Assembly (NCBI RefSeq): GCF_006125015.1
Contig: NZ_SZZN01000001.1
Coordinates: 2,542,001 to 2,606,000, forward strand
Origin: Roseovarius arcticus
Lineage (GTDB): Bacteria; Pseudomonadota; Alphaproteobacteria; Rhodobacterales; Rhodobacteraceae
Direction: 5' to 3'
DNA length: 64,000 nt
Shown piece after piece: positions 54,148-63,038 of the stretch. Made by a program: the position numbers and the translations under genes. The notes under the pieces are model-generated. The model was not told the origin of the DNA. It did not search any database and saw only the letters and a program-made list of their open reading frames with translations. The number at the start of each line of letters is the position of its first letter. Position 1 is the stretch's first letter.

Positions 54148-54774
54148 CTATCTAAGGTCTTCGGAGGGGAGCGACGCGCTCATTGAGGCAAATGTAAAGC
54201 TTTGCCCCAGTGTGGAGTTAGACGTGCCAGCGGCTAAGTCAGCCAGCGCCCCCAGCGGGGATATAAAATCAAAGAGTAGATCGACGATTTCAACTGAAAT
54301 GATCGGCGCATAGGCCGCGCCGACTCGGTTGAGATTGGCGTCGAACGTATAGGATAGTCGCAGGTTGTCGGGCTGGGCACCTGTGGGCATCATCGGACTG
54401 ACACGTTCCCATATTGCCGCCGCGGTGGCATTGGACAGCGACGCAGTGCAACTGATTGTGCCACTGTTTACGCATAGACCGCTGCGCGCAGTGCAAGAAG
54501 TGCCATTGGGCAGATCGAGTGAGAGAGTGCCCGCTAGCCCGCGGTTTACAATACGTGGCACATTGGGGCAGACCACCGGGCGCACCGTGGCCATTCGCAC
54601 GGCCGTTTCGGTGGCCTTGTCGGCCATGACATTGGCGAGGCCTAACCGCGCAAAATCAATCAACCCGAAAACCAAAAAAAACATTATCGGCACTACTAGC
54701 GCAAACTCTATTAGAAAAGCGCCTTCTTCTCGACGAGCGAAAGAGTGTACGTATGTGCGCAGGTTACCAATCAT
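54148..54774 (-). CDS. TadE/TadF-type minor pseudopilin
   Basis: 208 residues from the ATG at 54772-54774, which overlaps the preceding tadE stop (ATGA). N-terminal basic leader then REEGAFLIEFALVVPIMFFL, the prepilin-like hydrophobic helix with a Glu at position 5 after the cleavage Gly. The outer part has several Cys (CTARSGLC, then C in SCTA). A minor pseudopilin of the Flp pilus tip or base; which of TadE or TadF is unclear. Confidence 0.85.
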   Translation of the reverse strand: MIGNLRTYVHSFARREEGAFLIEFALVVPIMFFLVFGLIDFARLGLANVMADKATETAVRMATVRPVVCPNVPRIVNRGLAGTLSLDLPNGTSCTARSGLCVNSGTISCTASLSNATAAAIWERVSPMMPTGAQPDNLRLSYTFDANLNRVGAAYAPIISVEIVDLLFDFISPLGALADLAAGTSNSTLGQSFTFASMSASLPSEDLR

Positions 54775-55256
54775 CGGCTTAACACCCGAGCGCTGTCTGT
54801 CACATTGGTCGTAATCGAAGGGAAGCTGCCGCCGACAAGTTCGATCAACCCGGCCAGCGGGTAGGTCATGTGCAGGGTCGCGGTTACACTTGCCACTCCA
54901 GCTTGCCCCCCGCGGAACGACCCTGTTGTGCAACCCAATTCCGACCGAACAACGGTGATTGACACCGATTTGGGCATGAGGTTGCTTCCCGACTGGCTGG
55001 TGCGGACGATCTCACCCAGCTTGGCGTTCCAGACTTCCGTGCTGCGGGCGGCACTGCACGAATCCGCAGGCAACACGCGTGACAGATAGCGTGTCGCATC
55101 CTGTACGCCCGCTACAGTGGCCTGGAACGCCCAGAACATCCGCGCCCCGTCGATCGCGAGGCCGAGAAACAGCAAAAGCATCGGCAGGATGATCGCGAAT
55201 TCAACAATCGCTGCACCGCCCTCTTTTTTCCAGAAAGTCAGGACCGGCAGCGTCAT
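54771..55256 (-). CDS. tadE: TadE-type minor pseudopilin
   Basis: 161 residues. Leader followed by KKEGGAAIVEFAIILPMLLL, the TadE-type prepilin helix with conserved Glu. A conserved WAFQATVAGVQDATRYLSR follows. It overlaps the genes before and after by 4 nt each, so the three pseudopilin genes are translated as a coupled set. Confidence 0.88.
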   Translation of the reverse strand: MTLPVLTFWKKEGGAAIVEFAIILPMLLLFLGLAIDGARMFWAFQATVAGVQDATRYLSRVLPADSCSAARSTEVWNAKLGEIVRTSQSGSNLMPKSVSITVVRSELGCTTGSFRGGQAGVASVTATLHMTYPLAGLIELVGGSFPSITTNVTDSARVLSR

Positions 55257-56743
55257 TCTACGAGCCTTACAACTTCAACAACTTCCGTGTTGAGGTGCCC
55301 CTTGTCACAGTTGCCGCCCAGGCAGGCGGTGATCTCTACCTCCAAGACACCACCCGCACCAGGCCCCAGACTGAAGACTTCGAAAAACTGCTGCACTGGC
55401 GCTGTCGAAACGCGGGCGTCTACACTTGCCGACAGACAGTCGATCCCGGCCACCACCATCAGGCGGCGGGTGGGGTCAATGTCCTGTTGTGCAGTGCAGT
55501 AAGTTGGCGCGGGCGCGTTTCCGCTACCCAGCAGACCGCCCGTCAGACCACCCAAAAGGTCACCCACCGTACCGCCCAAAGTGGACAGCACTGACGGCGG
55601 AATCTCAACACTGCCAGAGGCCGCGAGTTCGGCCCGGTAGAACTCAAAACGGGTCTGCGCCTCGGGATGGGGATCAGTGCCGCCGTAATGGGCCTCTACA
55701 TAGGCCAGCCGTCCAGCCTGCCAGTTGCCATCGCCCTGCAGACCGCATGTGCCACTGCCAACGCAATCGTCTGCAGGCAGGCTGGATTCGCCTTCAGTGG
55801 TGCCTAACGGCACACACTGCCCAGCGGCACCGGTCAGACCGTTAAGCACGCTAGGTACGCCAGAAAAGTTCGGATTGCCTATTAGGTTTCCAACAGTACC
55901 AGCAAACTGGCCGAATCGTGTGTTGACCGCGTTGAGCACATCGGTGCCGGTTACATTGGCTGAGATTTGCAGACCTCCCTGTCCGGAGCAGGCGGTCTCG
56001 GGCTGGCGTGCAGCTAAAAGGCAGGCATCCAAAGCCCCGCCCAGCAGATCGGCACAGATGGTCAGCCCGTCCAGCGAGTCTGTCAGCGTATCGACCAATG
56101 CGATCTGACCGGGCAAAAGGTGCCCGACGTTGATATCAGCATTCAAGCTCAGCGTCTGACCGACACTAGTACTGGCGTCGAAATCAAGCGTGGGGAGGCA
56201 GACCGCCACAGGTGCCACATTACATGCTTCCAGCGAAAAACCGGCAACAGCAAATGCGCCGACGTTGTCGTTGCTGGTGGTGTCGCCGTTCATGCGTCGA
56301 AAGGCCCCCGACAGGCCGGCGATGACTGTACGCTCGGCCAAGCGCACTGAAACAAATCGCGCGCTGTGTGCATTATCGGTAAAGTAACCGGCATCACGGG
56401 AAAAGCCGCCCGTCTCGTTCGGCTTGTAGAAAGAAATCTCGACGACGTCCGACGAGCCCAGCAGGCGGGTGCCCGCCGCGAATGTCTGGTGATCGGCGAT
56501 GAGGGAGTCGACAGCATTGCGAGCGCGGGAAATTGCATCGGACTGACCGTCCAGTTCGGCCGCCGCGGCAAGGCTGACCGAATCCACGAAATTCTGCATC
56601 TCAGCGTGAGTGCTGGCCCTTCTGCCAAAATCAAATATGAACCCGACCATACCCAGCATCAAAACCAGCGTGACCGCCCCCAGCAGCAGAATGCTGCCGC
56701 GTTCGTCGTCGCAGAATCTTGTGATGGATAGGCGGAGAGACAT
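55253..56743 (-). CDS. tadG: TadG-type pilus protein
   Basis: 496 residues. Leader and helix DDERGSILLLGAVTLVLMLG, then FDFGRRASTHAEMQNFVDSV, the TadG/TadE-G start. The rest is a long extracytoplasmic part with about 14 Cys spread in pairs (CLPTLDFD, CADLLGGALDACLL, DCVGSGTCG), likely disulfide-bonded. It has no von Willebrand A motif that I can see. It is the first gene after the pilin and is followed by tadE in a 4-nt overlap. Confidence 0.85.
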   Translation of the reverse strand: MSLRLSITRFCDDERGSILLLGAVTLVLMLGMVGFIFDFGRRASTHAEMQNFVDSVSLAAAAELDGQSDAISRARNAVDSLIADHQTFAAGTRLLGSSDVVEISFYKPNETGGFSRDAGYFTDNAHSARFVSVRLAERTVIAGLSGAFRRMNGDTTSNDNVGAFAVAGFSLEACNVAPVAVCLPTLDFDASTSVGQTLSLNADINVGHLLPGQIALVDTLTDSLDGLTICADLLGGALDACLLAARQPETACSGQGGLQISANVTGTDVLNAVNTRFGQFAGTVGNLIGNPNFSGVPSVLNGLTGAAGQCVPLGTTEGESSLPADDCVGSGTCGLQGDGNWQAGRLAYVEAHYGGTDPHPEAQTRFEFYRAELAASGSVEIPPSVLSTLGGTVGDLLGGLTGGLLGSGNAPAPTYCTAQQDIDPTRRLMVVAGIDCLSASVDARVSTAPVQQFFEVFSLGPGAGGVLEVEITACLGGNCDKGHLNTEVVEVVRLVE

Positions 56744-56758
56744 TTAAAGTTACCTTTC

Positions 56759-56787
56759 GGGGCGCAAGTGAAAGCCCAACGCGCCCC
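56759..56787 (-). other. Stem-loop between pilin and tadG
   Basis: Perfect 7-bp stem GGGGCGC/GCGCCCC with 15-nt loop in the 121-nt gap between flp and tadG. A U tract is missing. It may lower downstream transcription so that much more pilin than machinery is made, the usual plan in Tad operons. Confidence 0.5.
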
Positions 56788-56864
56788 AAGGACGCATTGG
56801 GCGATGTCTTGCACTTCTGTGCTGTTACCGGAGCTAACCCGGGCGAGCCGCTCTGGCCTCAGAT

Positions 56865-57053
56865 TTACGGGGAGGTCGTGCCGAACGCGTCCGATGCAGC
56901 TGTCACATTGGTCGAAACCTTGCCACCCAGTGTAGTGAAGCCAGCGACGCCAACTGCGGCAGCCACTGCCAGTGCGATACCGTATTCTACGAGGGTTGCG
57001 CCCTGCTCACAGCTGCGGAGGCGTTTGAAAAGGTTTTGGATCTGGGTTTTCAT
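56865..57053 (-). CDS. flp: Flp-type major pilin
   Basis: 62 residues. Leader of 18 residues ends in EQG, cleaved before ATLVEYGIALAVAAAVGVAG, with Glu5 and Tyr6 of the Flp motif. The hydrophobic helix and short polar tail are typical. It would be processed by CpaA (58219) and form the bundle-forming Flp pilus. Upstream region runs to the LuxR gene. Confidence 0.95.
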   Translation of the reverse strand: MKTQIQNLFKRLRSCEQGATLVEYGIALAVAAAVGVAGFTTLGGKVSTNVTAASDAFGTTSP

Positions 57054-57370
57054 TATAAATATCCTAGTTTCCGGCTCATATGGCCTGTTGATTTTGTCTT
57101 CCTCTAGCCCGCAATATTCTGGGCGACGATAAGACTAAATTAACCAAGTTCAGCGTGACTCACATCGTTCAGACGGATGAGTGAGCGGGGCCATATCAGG
57201 GCAATTTTGCACTTATTGGGCCCTAAATGAGGCCAATAGGCCACAATTGGACCAGTTTCTTACGCCACGGTATTCGTAAACGGCCTTGAAATGTCGACAG
57301 CGCAGACATCGATTCAATCGCCAAGCATAACACAGGAACCAAATCTGAACGCCCCCAAGGATCTACCAAC
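57054..57370. other. Divergent promoter region of flp and the LuxR-type gene
   Basis: 317 nt without genes between divergent start codons. No strong motif was recognised. Confidence 0.45.
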
Positions 57371-58222
57371 ATGCCTCACCGTACCCCTAAGGATCGCAGC
57401 GACTTAATCCCTTTCGCCGGTGCAACCGAATTGCACATAGAAATTGCGCGTACACTAGACTTGATCAATATTTGGAATACCGCGCTTTGCGGGCAATTCC
57501 AGATTCACGATGTGTTAATGGTGTTCGCTGGTCAGTTCTCAGCGCGCAGTGTCGTACTCTACCGCTACGAAAATGACCGTATGCTGACGGTTTCGGCGGC
57601 GTACCCTACGGTGGGCAAGGCAAAGCCCGAAACCAGCAGCGGCGGTATGCTTCAATATGTGCAGGACCATCATGCAGCTGAAATGTTGCCCGGCGCTATC
57701 TTCCAGTCGAGTGATCTGCGCCGGGAGCCAACCTTTGAAAAGTCTCAGCTACGTTTGGAATGGGACCCACGGCTTGAGATTATGGAAAACAGCCTGATCC
57801 TGTTAGATAACGCCGAGGGACGGATCGACGCGCTAGAGCTGGCCTTTGATACACCTCCGAACACCACCCCGGAGGTTCCGACCACACTTACCGCGGTGGC
57901 GATGGCCAACGCTTGGGAAAATCGAATACCCGGGGTGATCTCGCGCAGTATTCGCGATTATTCGCGAGCCCGCAGCGTGCCAGCCGACTTGGGGCGTGCG
58001 GACATTCTGGGTCCACGCAACTCTGCTGGGCTCAGCCGCGCAGAACAACGTGTTTGCCGACTACTGGCCAGTGGCGACAGCGCCAGAGAAATTTCCGAGA
58101 TGCTTAACGTTTCGGTCGCGACAATTCGCACCCATCTGCGCAGTATTTATTCCAAAACTGGTGCCAACGGCCGGGTACGGCTGATCGCACTGATTAATGA
58201 TGGCAGGGGCATGCTGGAGTGA
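57371..58222 (+). CDS. LuxR-family regulator next to the pilus locus
   Basis: 283 residues. N-terminal about 210 residues of unknown sensing fold (no autoinducer-binding hallmark I can confirm). The C-terminal LuxR helix-turn-helix has LSRAEQRVCRLLASGDSARE then ISEMLNVSVATIRTHLRSIY. It is divergent from flp and overlaps cpaA by 4 nt (GTGA). A regulator of pilus genes is likely. A possible ligand is unknown. Confidence 0.85.
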   Translation: MPHRTPKDRSDLIPFAGATELHIEIARTLDLINIWNTALCGQFQIHDVLMVFAGQFSARSVVLYRYENDRMLTVSAAYPTVGKAKPETSSGGMLQYVQDHHAAEMLPGAIFQSSDLRREPTFEKSQLRLEWDPRLEIMENSLILLDNAEGRIDALELAFDTPPNTTPEVPTTLTAVAMANAWENRIPGVISRSIRDYSRARSVPADLGRADILGPRNSAGLSRAEQRVCRLLASGDSAREISEMLNVSVATIRTHLRSIYSKTGANGRVRLIALINDGRGMLE

Positions 58223-58716
58223 ACGCCCCCCCCGTGATCTCTGTCGGTTGGCTTGTTATCCCGCTGCTTCTGGCGGTGATCGCATACGACATGCGCTTCA
58301 TGCGCATCCCCAATTGGCTCGTAACACTTTTCGTCATCGTCGCTATATGCAGCTTGCCATTCTCTGTGTCTTGGATCGAGCTAAAGTGGCGTCTGATTGC
58401 GGGTGCCGGCGTATTCCTTGTCAGCCTTCTGATATTCGCGCAGCGGCTGATAGGCGGCGGTGACGTAAAATTGTTGACCGCCCTTACACTTTTGATCCCC
58501 GTCTGCGCGCTGCAGCTGTTCGGGATGATCCTGTCACTCAGCATCTTCGCCTCCGTGTTGGCACTCTTTATAACGCGGCGCGCGATGCTTGGCCGCCCGA
58601 CGCGTTGGCTGGCAATCTCCGACAGGAGCGGCTTTCCGATGGGGTTGGCTATTGGCGTCGCGGGAATCATCTTTTGGCTGTTCGGTCCGAATCTTATGAG
58701 AATGATCACGGGCTAG
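58219..58716 (+). CDS. cpaA: Prepilin peptidase CpaA/TadV
   Basis: 165 residues from a GTG start overlapping the LuxR stop. Type IV prepilin peptidase (A24) with catalytic D24 in AYDMRFMRIPN and D82 in GGGDVKLL. Four to five helices. It cleaves Flp and TadE/F/G leaders. Lacks the methylase domain, as usual for TadV. Confidence 0.92.
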   Translation: MNAPPVISVGWLVIPLLLAVIAYDMRFMRIPNWLVTLFVIVAICSLPFSVSWIELKWRLIAGAGVFLVSLLIFAQRLIGGGDVKLLTALTLLIPVCALQLFGMILSLSIFASVLALFITRRAMLGRPTRWLAISDRSGFPMGLAIGVAGIIFWLFGPNLMRMITG

Positions 58717-58848
58717 GCGACCTGCACCCGTCTATAACGTTTAGATATGTACAGTTGGGGATGTTGCGTTATTCTGGCATGCTCAAGCGTTCCAGTTCGT
58801 CTCCGCTATTGTCCGTCGTCGGTGATCGCCGGAGTTGCTCGCATGGAG

Positions 58849-59068
58849 CTAACGGCAACCTTCGCCGCTGCAGTTTCTGCATCGCATCGTTCTGCGTCCA
58901 TAACATGAACTGCACTGAGCAGTGTCTCGAAATTCCATTTTTGTCGCGTCCCATTACGATTTCACCCTTGCCGCCGCAAAACTCACACAGGATTTGGCCA
59001 GTTGCATGACAACGGTTGCAACGTTGCCTCACCGACTTCTTCGGCTCTTGAGAAGGATGCTTCCACAT
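58849..59068 (-). pseudogene. DnaJ-type zinc-finger protein, frameshifted
   Basis: Start at 59068. First frame: RCNRCHATGQILCEFCGGKGEI, i.e. CxxC-GxG repeats. Near 58945 a one-base shift leads to CSSCYGRRTMRCRNCSGEGC and stop at 58849. Together they form the four CxxC modules of a DnaJ-like cysteine-rich domain protein of about 70 residues. A single shift breaks it. Confidence 0.6.
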
Positions 59069-59215
59069 TCCGCCGTTGGCCCTCTACAAAAGGAACACGC
59101 ATTAAGACACCATATTTACGAGCTTTTGTCACGGCTTTGTCAGGTTATTAACGCGCCCCGACTGCGCGCATAGCCCTCTGTCATGATCAGCAAAGTTTCA
59201 CACAGCCTTGCCTGA

Positions 59216-59895
59216 AGGGCTTTCGCTTCCCCCGTTCCATCATCCCTTACGCCGTCTGGGCGTATCACCGCTTTGCGCTGAGCCTGCGCGATGTCGAGAA
59301 TCTGCTGGCCGAGCGAGATGTGATCGTCTCCTACGAAAGCATCCGCGTTTGTTGCCAACGGTTCGGAGCGCAGGTCGCCGCGGGTATCCTTCGCGACCGT
59401 CCGGGCTCGACCGACAAATGCCACCTCGACGAGGTCGTGATCGCAATCCGAGGCCAGAAGCACTGGCTTTGGCGGGCGGTCGACGCGAACGGCGACGTGC
59501 TGTAGATCCTGATCCAAAGTCGTAGGAATGCCCATGCTGCCAAGCGATTTTTTCGAAACCTGGTGCGGCGATGGGGCGTACCGCGGGTCATCGTAACCGA
59601 CAAGCTCCGCAGCTATGGCGTCGCCGTCCGGGGGCTATGCCTAAGCATCGAGCACCGCTCGCATAAGCGGCTGAACAAGCGGTCAGAAGCCTCGCATCGA
59701 CACACAAGAAGACGAGAAAAGATCGTGGGCCGCTTCAAATCTTCGCGCCAAGCGCAGCGATCCCTTTTTGTTCACGATCAGACCGCAACCCTTTTCTGTC
59801 CGAAACGTCATCGCCTCTCCGCAATATCCTATCGCCACTCCCGGGCTGATGCGTTCAGCCTGTGGAACGAATATGCTGCTGACATGACCGCATGA
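59216..59895 (+). mobile_element. IS6-family transposase remnant
   Basis: Reads as IS6-type Tnp: FRFPRSIIPYAVWAYHRFAL, LAERDVIVSYESIRV, KCHLDEVVIAIRG, then one in-frame TAG (59503), then RNLVRRWGVPRVIVTDKLRS and NEYAADMTA at the end. A start region is missing. Sequence similarity to the 34609 element is only at family level. Confidence 0.8.
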
Positions 59896-59946
59896 TGGTG
59901 ACGCCGGTGTTCGTCACGTCGCGATAGAACAAGCGGACAAAGCCAA

Positions 59947-60112
59947 TTGCACTGCTGTTACGTGGTCAGCCGGAGCGCATTCAGTCGTTGCAGCGGGAAC
60001 ATTATTTGTTTTCCAAAAGGTCTGACTTTTGGCTAACCTAGTCACACCAAATTCCGGGTCATTTCTGAGTTGCCACTTTCAGCAAATGCTGGGAGGCCTC
60101 GCTGCAATTGGT
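59947..60112. repeat. Diverged inverted repeat, copy B
   Basis: Counterpart of 40669-40835 in opposite orientation. It starts 52 nt after the transposase relic stop. See copy A. Confidence 0.75.
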
Positions 60113-60451
60113 TTTTTTGCGTTCTCAGCACCCGCCAGTATTGCCGTGAGGCTCGGTATCTTCGCGACGGCGCTCGGATGCTTTCGCCATTGCAAATCAA
60201 GGCTGAAAAGTCTCGATTTACGTACTGTAAAGATGTATAGTACTTTTCATGCGAACCGGGCGACTCATGCGAGCTGGTCGGAGTGCGTATGGAGGCTACG
60301 AGCCACGCTCCACCCTACTTCAACGGGGCTATGGAGCGGCGGTTAGGCCATCTCCCGGACGTCCCCAACGGTCGGGGGTAAACATTGGTGTGTAGGGTAC
60401 GAGTCGTTACATCTAGCGCGCCGGTCCCCCATTCGGGATCGGAGTGAAGTG

Positions 60452-60503
60452 GCCGGGGCAGGTCTTGTGGCGGTCGTGAACGACCACCGGAAACCGCCCC
60501 GGC
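60452..60503. other. Nested GC-rich hairpin
   Basis: Outer stem GCCGGGGC/GCCCCGGC (60452-60459 with 60496-60503) encloses an imperfect second stem GTGGCGGTCG/CGACCACCGG with TGAA loop. It could be a structured RNA or a relic end. No U tract on either side. Confidence 0.5.
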
Positions 60504-60843
60504 TGCAACTTTGCATTAGTGCCTCATTGGCAAGTACGTTGCTGGACGATGTTTATTAACGGCATTCGAGCAAGGGGGCTGTGATTTTCACGATATCGTA
60601 TCTCACAATCATGCGCAGAAGCTTTTCACCATGTAATTTTCACCAATGAAAATCGATCATGGTCAGGCCAAGCGACGCGGAAACCTATCCGCATACAGTG
60701 TATCTGTGATATCTGCGTCATGAGACGCCAATGTAAACGCCACCTTGAGGATTTCCGGGTACCACTGTTCGTATGATATAGTTTTAAGAGTAAGTGCATT
60801 TCTAGCTTGGTCTGGTCAGGCGTCTCAGAACTCTGAGGTGTAT

Positions 60844-61821
60844 ATGAAGATACTATCCGTTGATGACGACCTGTTCATTCTCGAACTTCTGTCCATGATG
60901 GCTGCCAAGGCAGGTTTTTCGGATGTGTCGACAGCGCTCTCGGGGGAGATCGCATTGGGCATGCTGAACAATGGTGATGTCACCTACGACTGTCTGCTGC
61001 TTGACATCAATATGCCCGACATGGATGGGATCGAGCTTTGTAAACTGGTTCGCGCCATGCCCTCTTATCACAAGACGCCAGTCATTATGCTGACCGCAAG
61101 GGCCGAGAAGGATTACATCGACCGCGCCTTCGAAGCAGGTGCTACCGACTATGCTAACAAACCTTTCAACATCGTAGAGTTAAGTGCCCGCCTCCGCATG
61201 GCGGAAGAGGTGGTCATCGCGCGGCGCGAGGTGGCAGCAGTCATATCGACAGTGGATGCACATCGCCCGACAATCGCGAGACAGCACACCTTTGATCTGC
61301 CTGACGCGATCCACATTGATGGCATCAAGAATTTTATCGAATATTCCGCCTTGGGAAATTATCTGACGCAGCTTTCACATGCAGGACTGGTCGGCTCGCA
61401 AGTGCTGGCATTCAAGATCGACCGGATCGGGGCGATCTACGCTCGAGCCTCGACAGATGAATTTTTCTACGCTCTCACGGAGGTCGCGGATGCCATTGGC
61501 GATGCGCTAAGCGCGAGTGGCTACATGATGGCCTATGCTGGAAACGGGGCATTCGTCGTTGTCTCAAACAAGGCCGATCTTGAACCGTCCGGCGGCTTGG
61601 AAAGCAAAATCCAGAACGCGATTGACGAGAAGAATACCGAATACGACAACGGCGACCCGCTGGACATTGAAATCTCCATCGGGAATCCGCTGCGTCCTAA
61701 CATGAGTAAGACACAGCGCATTCGCAAAACCTTCGACCGTGCCCTTGCCCGCGCCGAAAACCGCGCTTTGAAAAAGCGAAATGACCCGAGGCGGCCTAAC
61801 ATTCGCCTGATCGGCAGGTAG
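60844..61821 (+). CDS. Response regulator with degenerate GGDEF-like output domain
   Basis: 325 residues from the ATG at 60844. The receiver has DDD at about 7-9, phospho-acceptor Asp in CLLLDINMPDMDG near residue 57 and K in YANKPFNIVE. The C-terminal part looks like a worn diguanylate cyclase: AFKIDRIGAIYARASTDEFF, then AYAGNGAFVVV where RxGGDEF would be, then ISIGNP. The signature is lost, so no c-di-GMP synthesis is expected. It may bind or only signal through protein contacts. No partner kinase next to it. Confidence 0.78.
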   Translation: MKILSVDDDLFILELLSMMAAKAGFSDVSTALSGEIALGMLNNGDVTYDCLLLDINMPDMDGIELCKLVRAMPSYHKTPVIMLTARAEKDYIDRAFEAGATDYANKPFNIVELSARLRMAEEVVIARREVAAVISTVDAHRPTIARQHTFDLPDAIHIDGIKNFIEYSALGNYLTQLSHAGLVGSQVLAFKIDRIGAIYARASTDEFFYALTEVADAIGDALSASGYMMAYAGNGAFVVVSNKADLEPSGGLESKIQNAIDEKNTEYDNGDPLDIEISIGNPLRPNMSKTQRIRKTFDRALARAENRALKKRNDPRRPNIRLIGR

Positions 61822-61953
61822 GACAGCCACATCAGGGCATCACCTCCCAGTCCTTCGCGGAAATCGCAATGTTATTTACATCCCGAAGCGACCCGGGCTA
61901 GCGTATAATTTCCTTTGAAAAATTGACCCATGTGAGCCTTCCCCCGACGCAAC

Positions 61954-62310
61954 TTACTGCGGGTGGCTGTGAGCGAAGCATGATTTCTGACTGCTAGGAT
62001 TCATAGCTTCTTTGCAAATACAACCTGCAACGCAAGCAACAAGTGTTTCGGATTGTAAAGGCTTCGATATTATCTGTGCATCTATTCCCATGATCACTTG
62101 ACCATCAACGGGAACGTTCCCCGTATGAACTACGAATGGAATAGAAAAAGTCGCTAGTTTTTTCGCAACGGCCTCGCAGGTATGATCCCCAAGATTGACG
62201 TCGAGAACGGCAGAATTGAGTGAGAGCCCCATCGCGATGGTATCAATGGCCTCCAGAGCATTTGCAGCTGTCAGAAAAGGCCCAAGAATTTTCGCACTTT
62301 CTGACGTCAG
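61954..62310 (-). pseudogene. Receiver-domain C-terminal fragment
   Basis: The frame carries the middle and end of a receiver domain: ANALEAIDTIAMGLSLNSAV then LDVNLGD with the phospho-acceptor Asp, PFVVHTGN and QIISKPLQSETLVACV (conserved K). The first beta-strand with DD is missing, since upstream codons lack it. A 92-codon version could start at an ATG at 62232. Likely remains of a single-domain regulator. Confidence 0.55.
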
Positions 62311-62367
62311 CCGACGGGGTCTCTCCCGGTTTAGGTCGCACGACCCGTTGTGCGGGCTCGATAATAG

Positions 62368-62550
62368 TCAAAAGCCGAAATCCCCTTCCGCCTTAGAGAT
62401 GCCTTCAAGGACTGCAATCGGCGAGGGCGCAGCGTTGTCGTTGTCATGCGCTGCGATACCGAGAAAATGCGCGACGAGATCCAGCACAATTTGATCGTCA
62501 TAGCCCGATACCAACACCGTCGGATCATCATAAACCGCTAATACTTTCAT
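62368..62550 (-). CDS. 60-aa hypothetical protein
   Basis: Start ATG at 62548-62550 with GGAG at good spacing. The chain begins MKVLAVYDDPTVLVSGYDDQ and has an Ala/Asn/Asp-rich centre (AAHDNDNAAP). No family known. Gene lies before the receiver fragment on the same strand. Confidence 0.5.
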   Translation of the reverse strand: MKVLAVYDDPTVLVSGYDDQIVLDLVAHFLGIAAHDNDNAAPSPIAVLEGISKAEGDFGF

Positions 62551-63038
62551 CACGACTCCAAGTTTGCTTCGACTTTACGATTCGCTCGTTGTCGCCAAAC
62601 ATTGAGGTCGTATTTTGGCGGATTTGCGAAATTCACCGTCGAAATTCGCCGCCTTTGCCACTTCAACGTCACATTGTCGGTTCAGCGCACTGCGACTTTT
62701 GTGAAGCAAGCGAAACTTTCTCACGCGGCCGATCCGGGCAGCCCTCATAGGACTCAAACAGGTCAAGCCCACAGACTGACCTCACAATTTGAGGTTGTGC
62801 CTTCATCCGAAGCACATTTGGCGACGATAACAACGCCAACGAAACTGGATGTCTCACTCTTATCTCCTTCAAGTTAGGTCACCGGTCTGCGCTCAGCCTG
62901 TTGCCGAATGGGAAACAATGAGGGCATAATGGCACCACTGTGTATAAAAGTCCTTGTAATGTCAGTTTGATGGCGTCACGTTTGTGACAAAGGCCGTGTA
63001 GCAAATCATTCCCAATTGAACCTTGGAGTCTCCCCCCC
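62551..63038. other. Gene-free region upstream of the methyltransferase gene
   Basis: No gene recognised in 488 nt. An imperfect palindrome TCACGTTTGTGA at 62976-62987 just before the gene could be an operator, yet short and common. Confidence 0.4.

Larger units (their letters stand above)
59896..60843. other. Gene-free region with repeat copy B and a GC hairpin
   Basis: 948 nt without a defendable gene: repeat copy B (59947-60112), then a nested hairpin at 60452-60503. A 105-codon frame at 60029 lies largely inside the repeat and has no family match. Confidence 0.5.

Noticed and set aside
60029..60346. 105-codon frame downstream of the IS6 relic
   Set aside because: Overlaps the inverted repeat on about a third of its length, is not kept in copy A, and matches no family.
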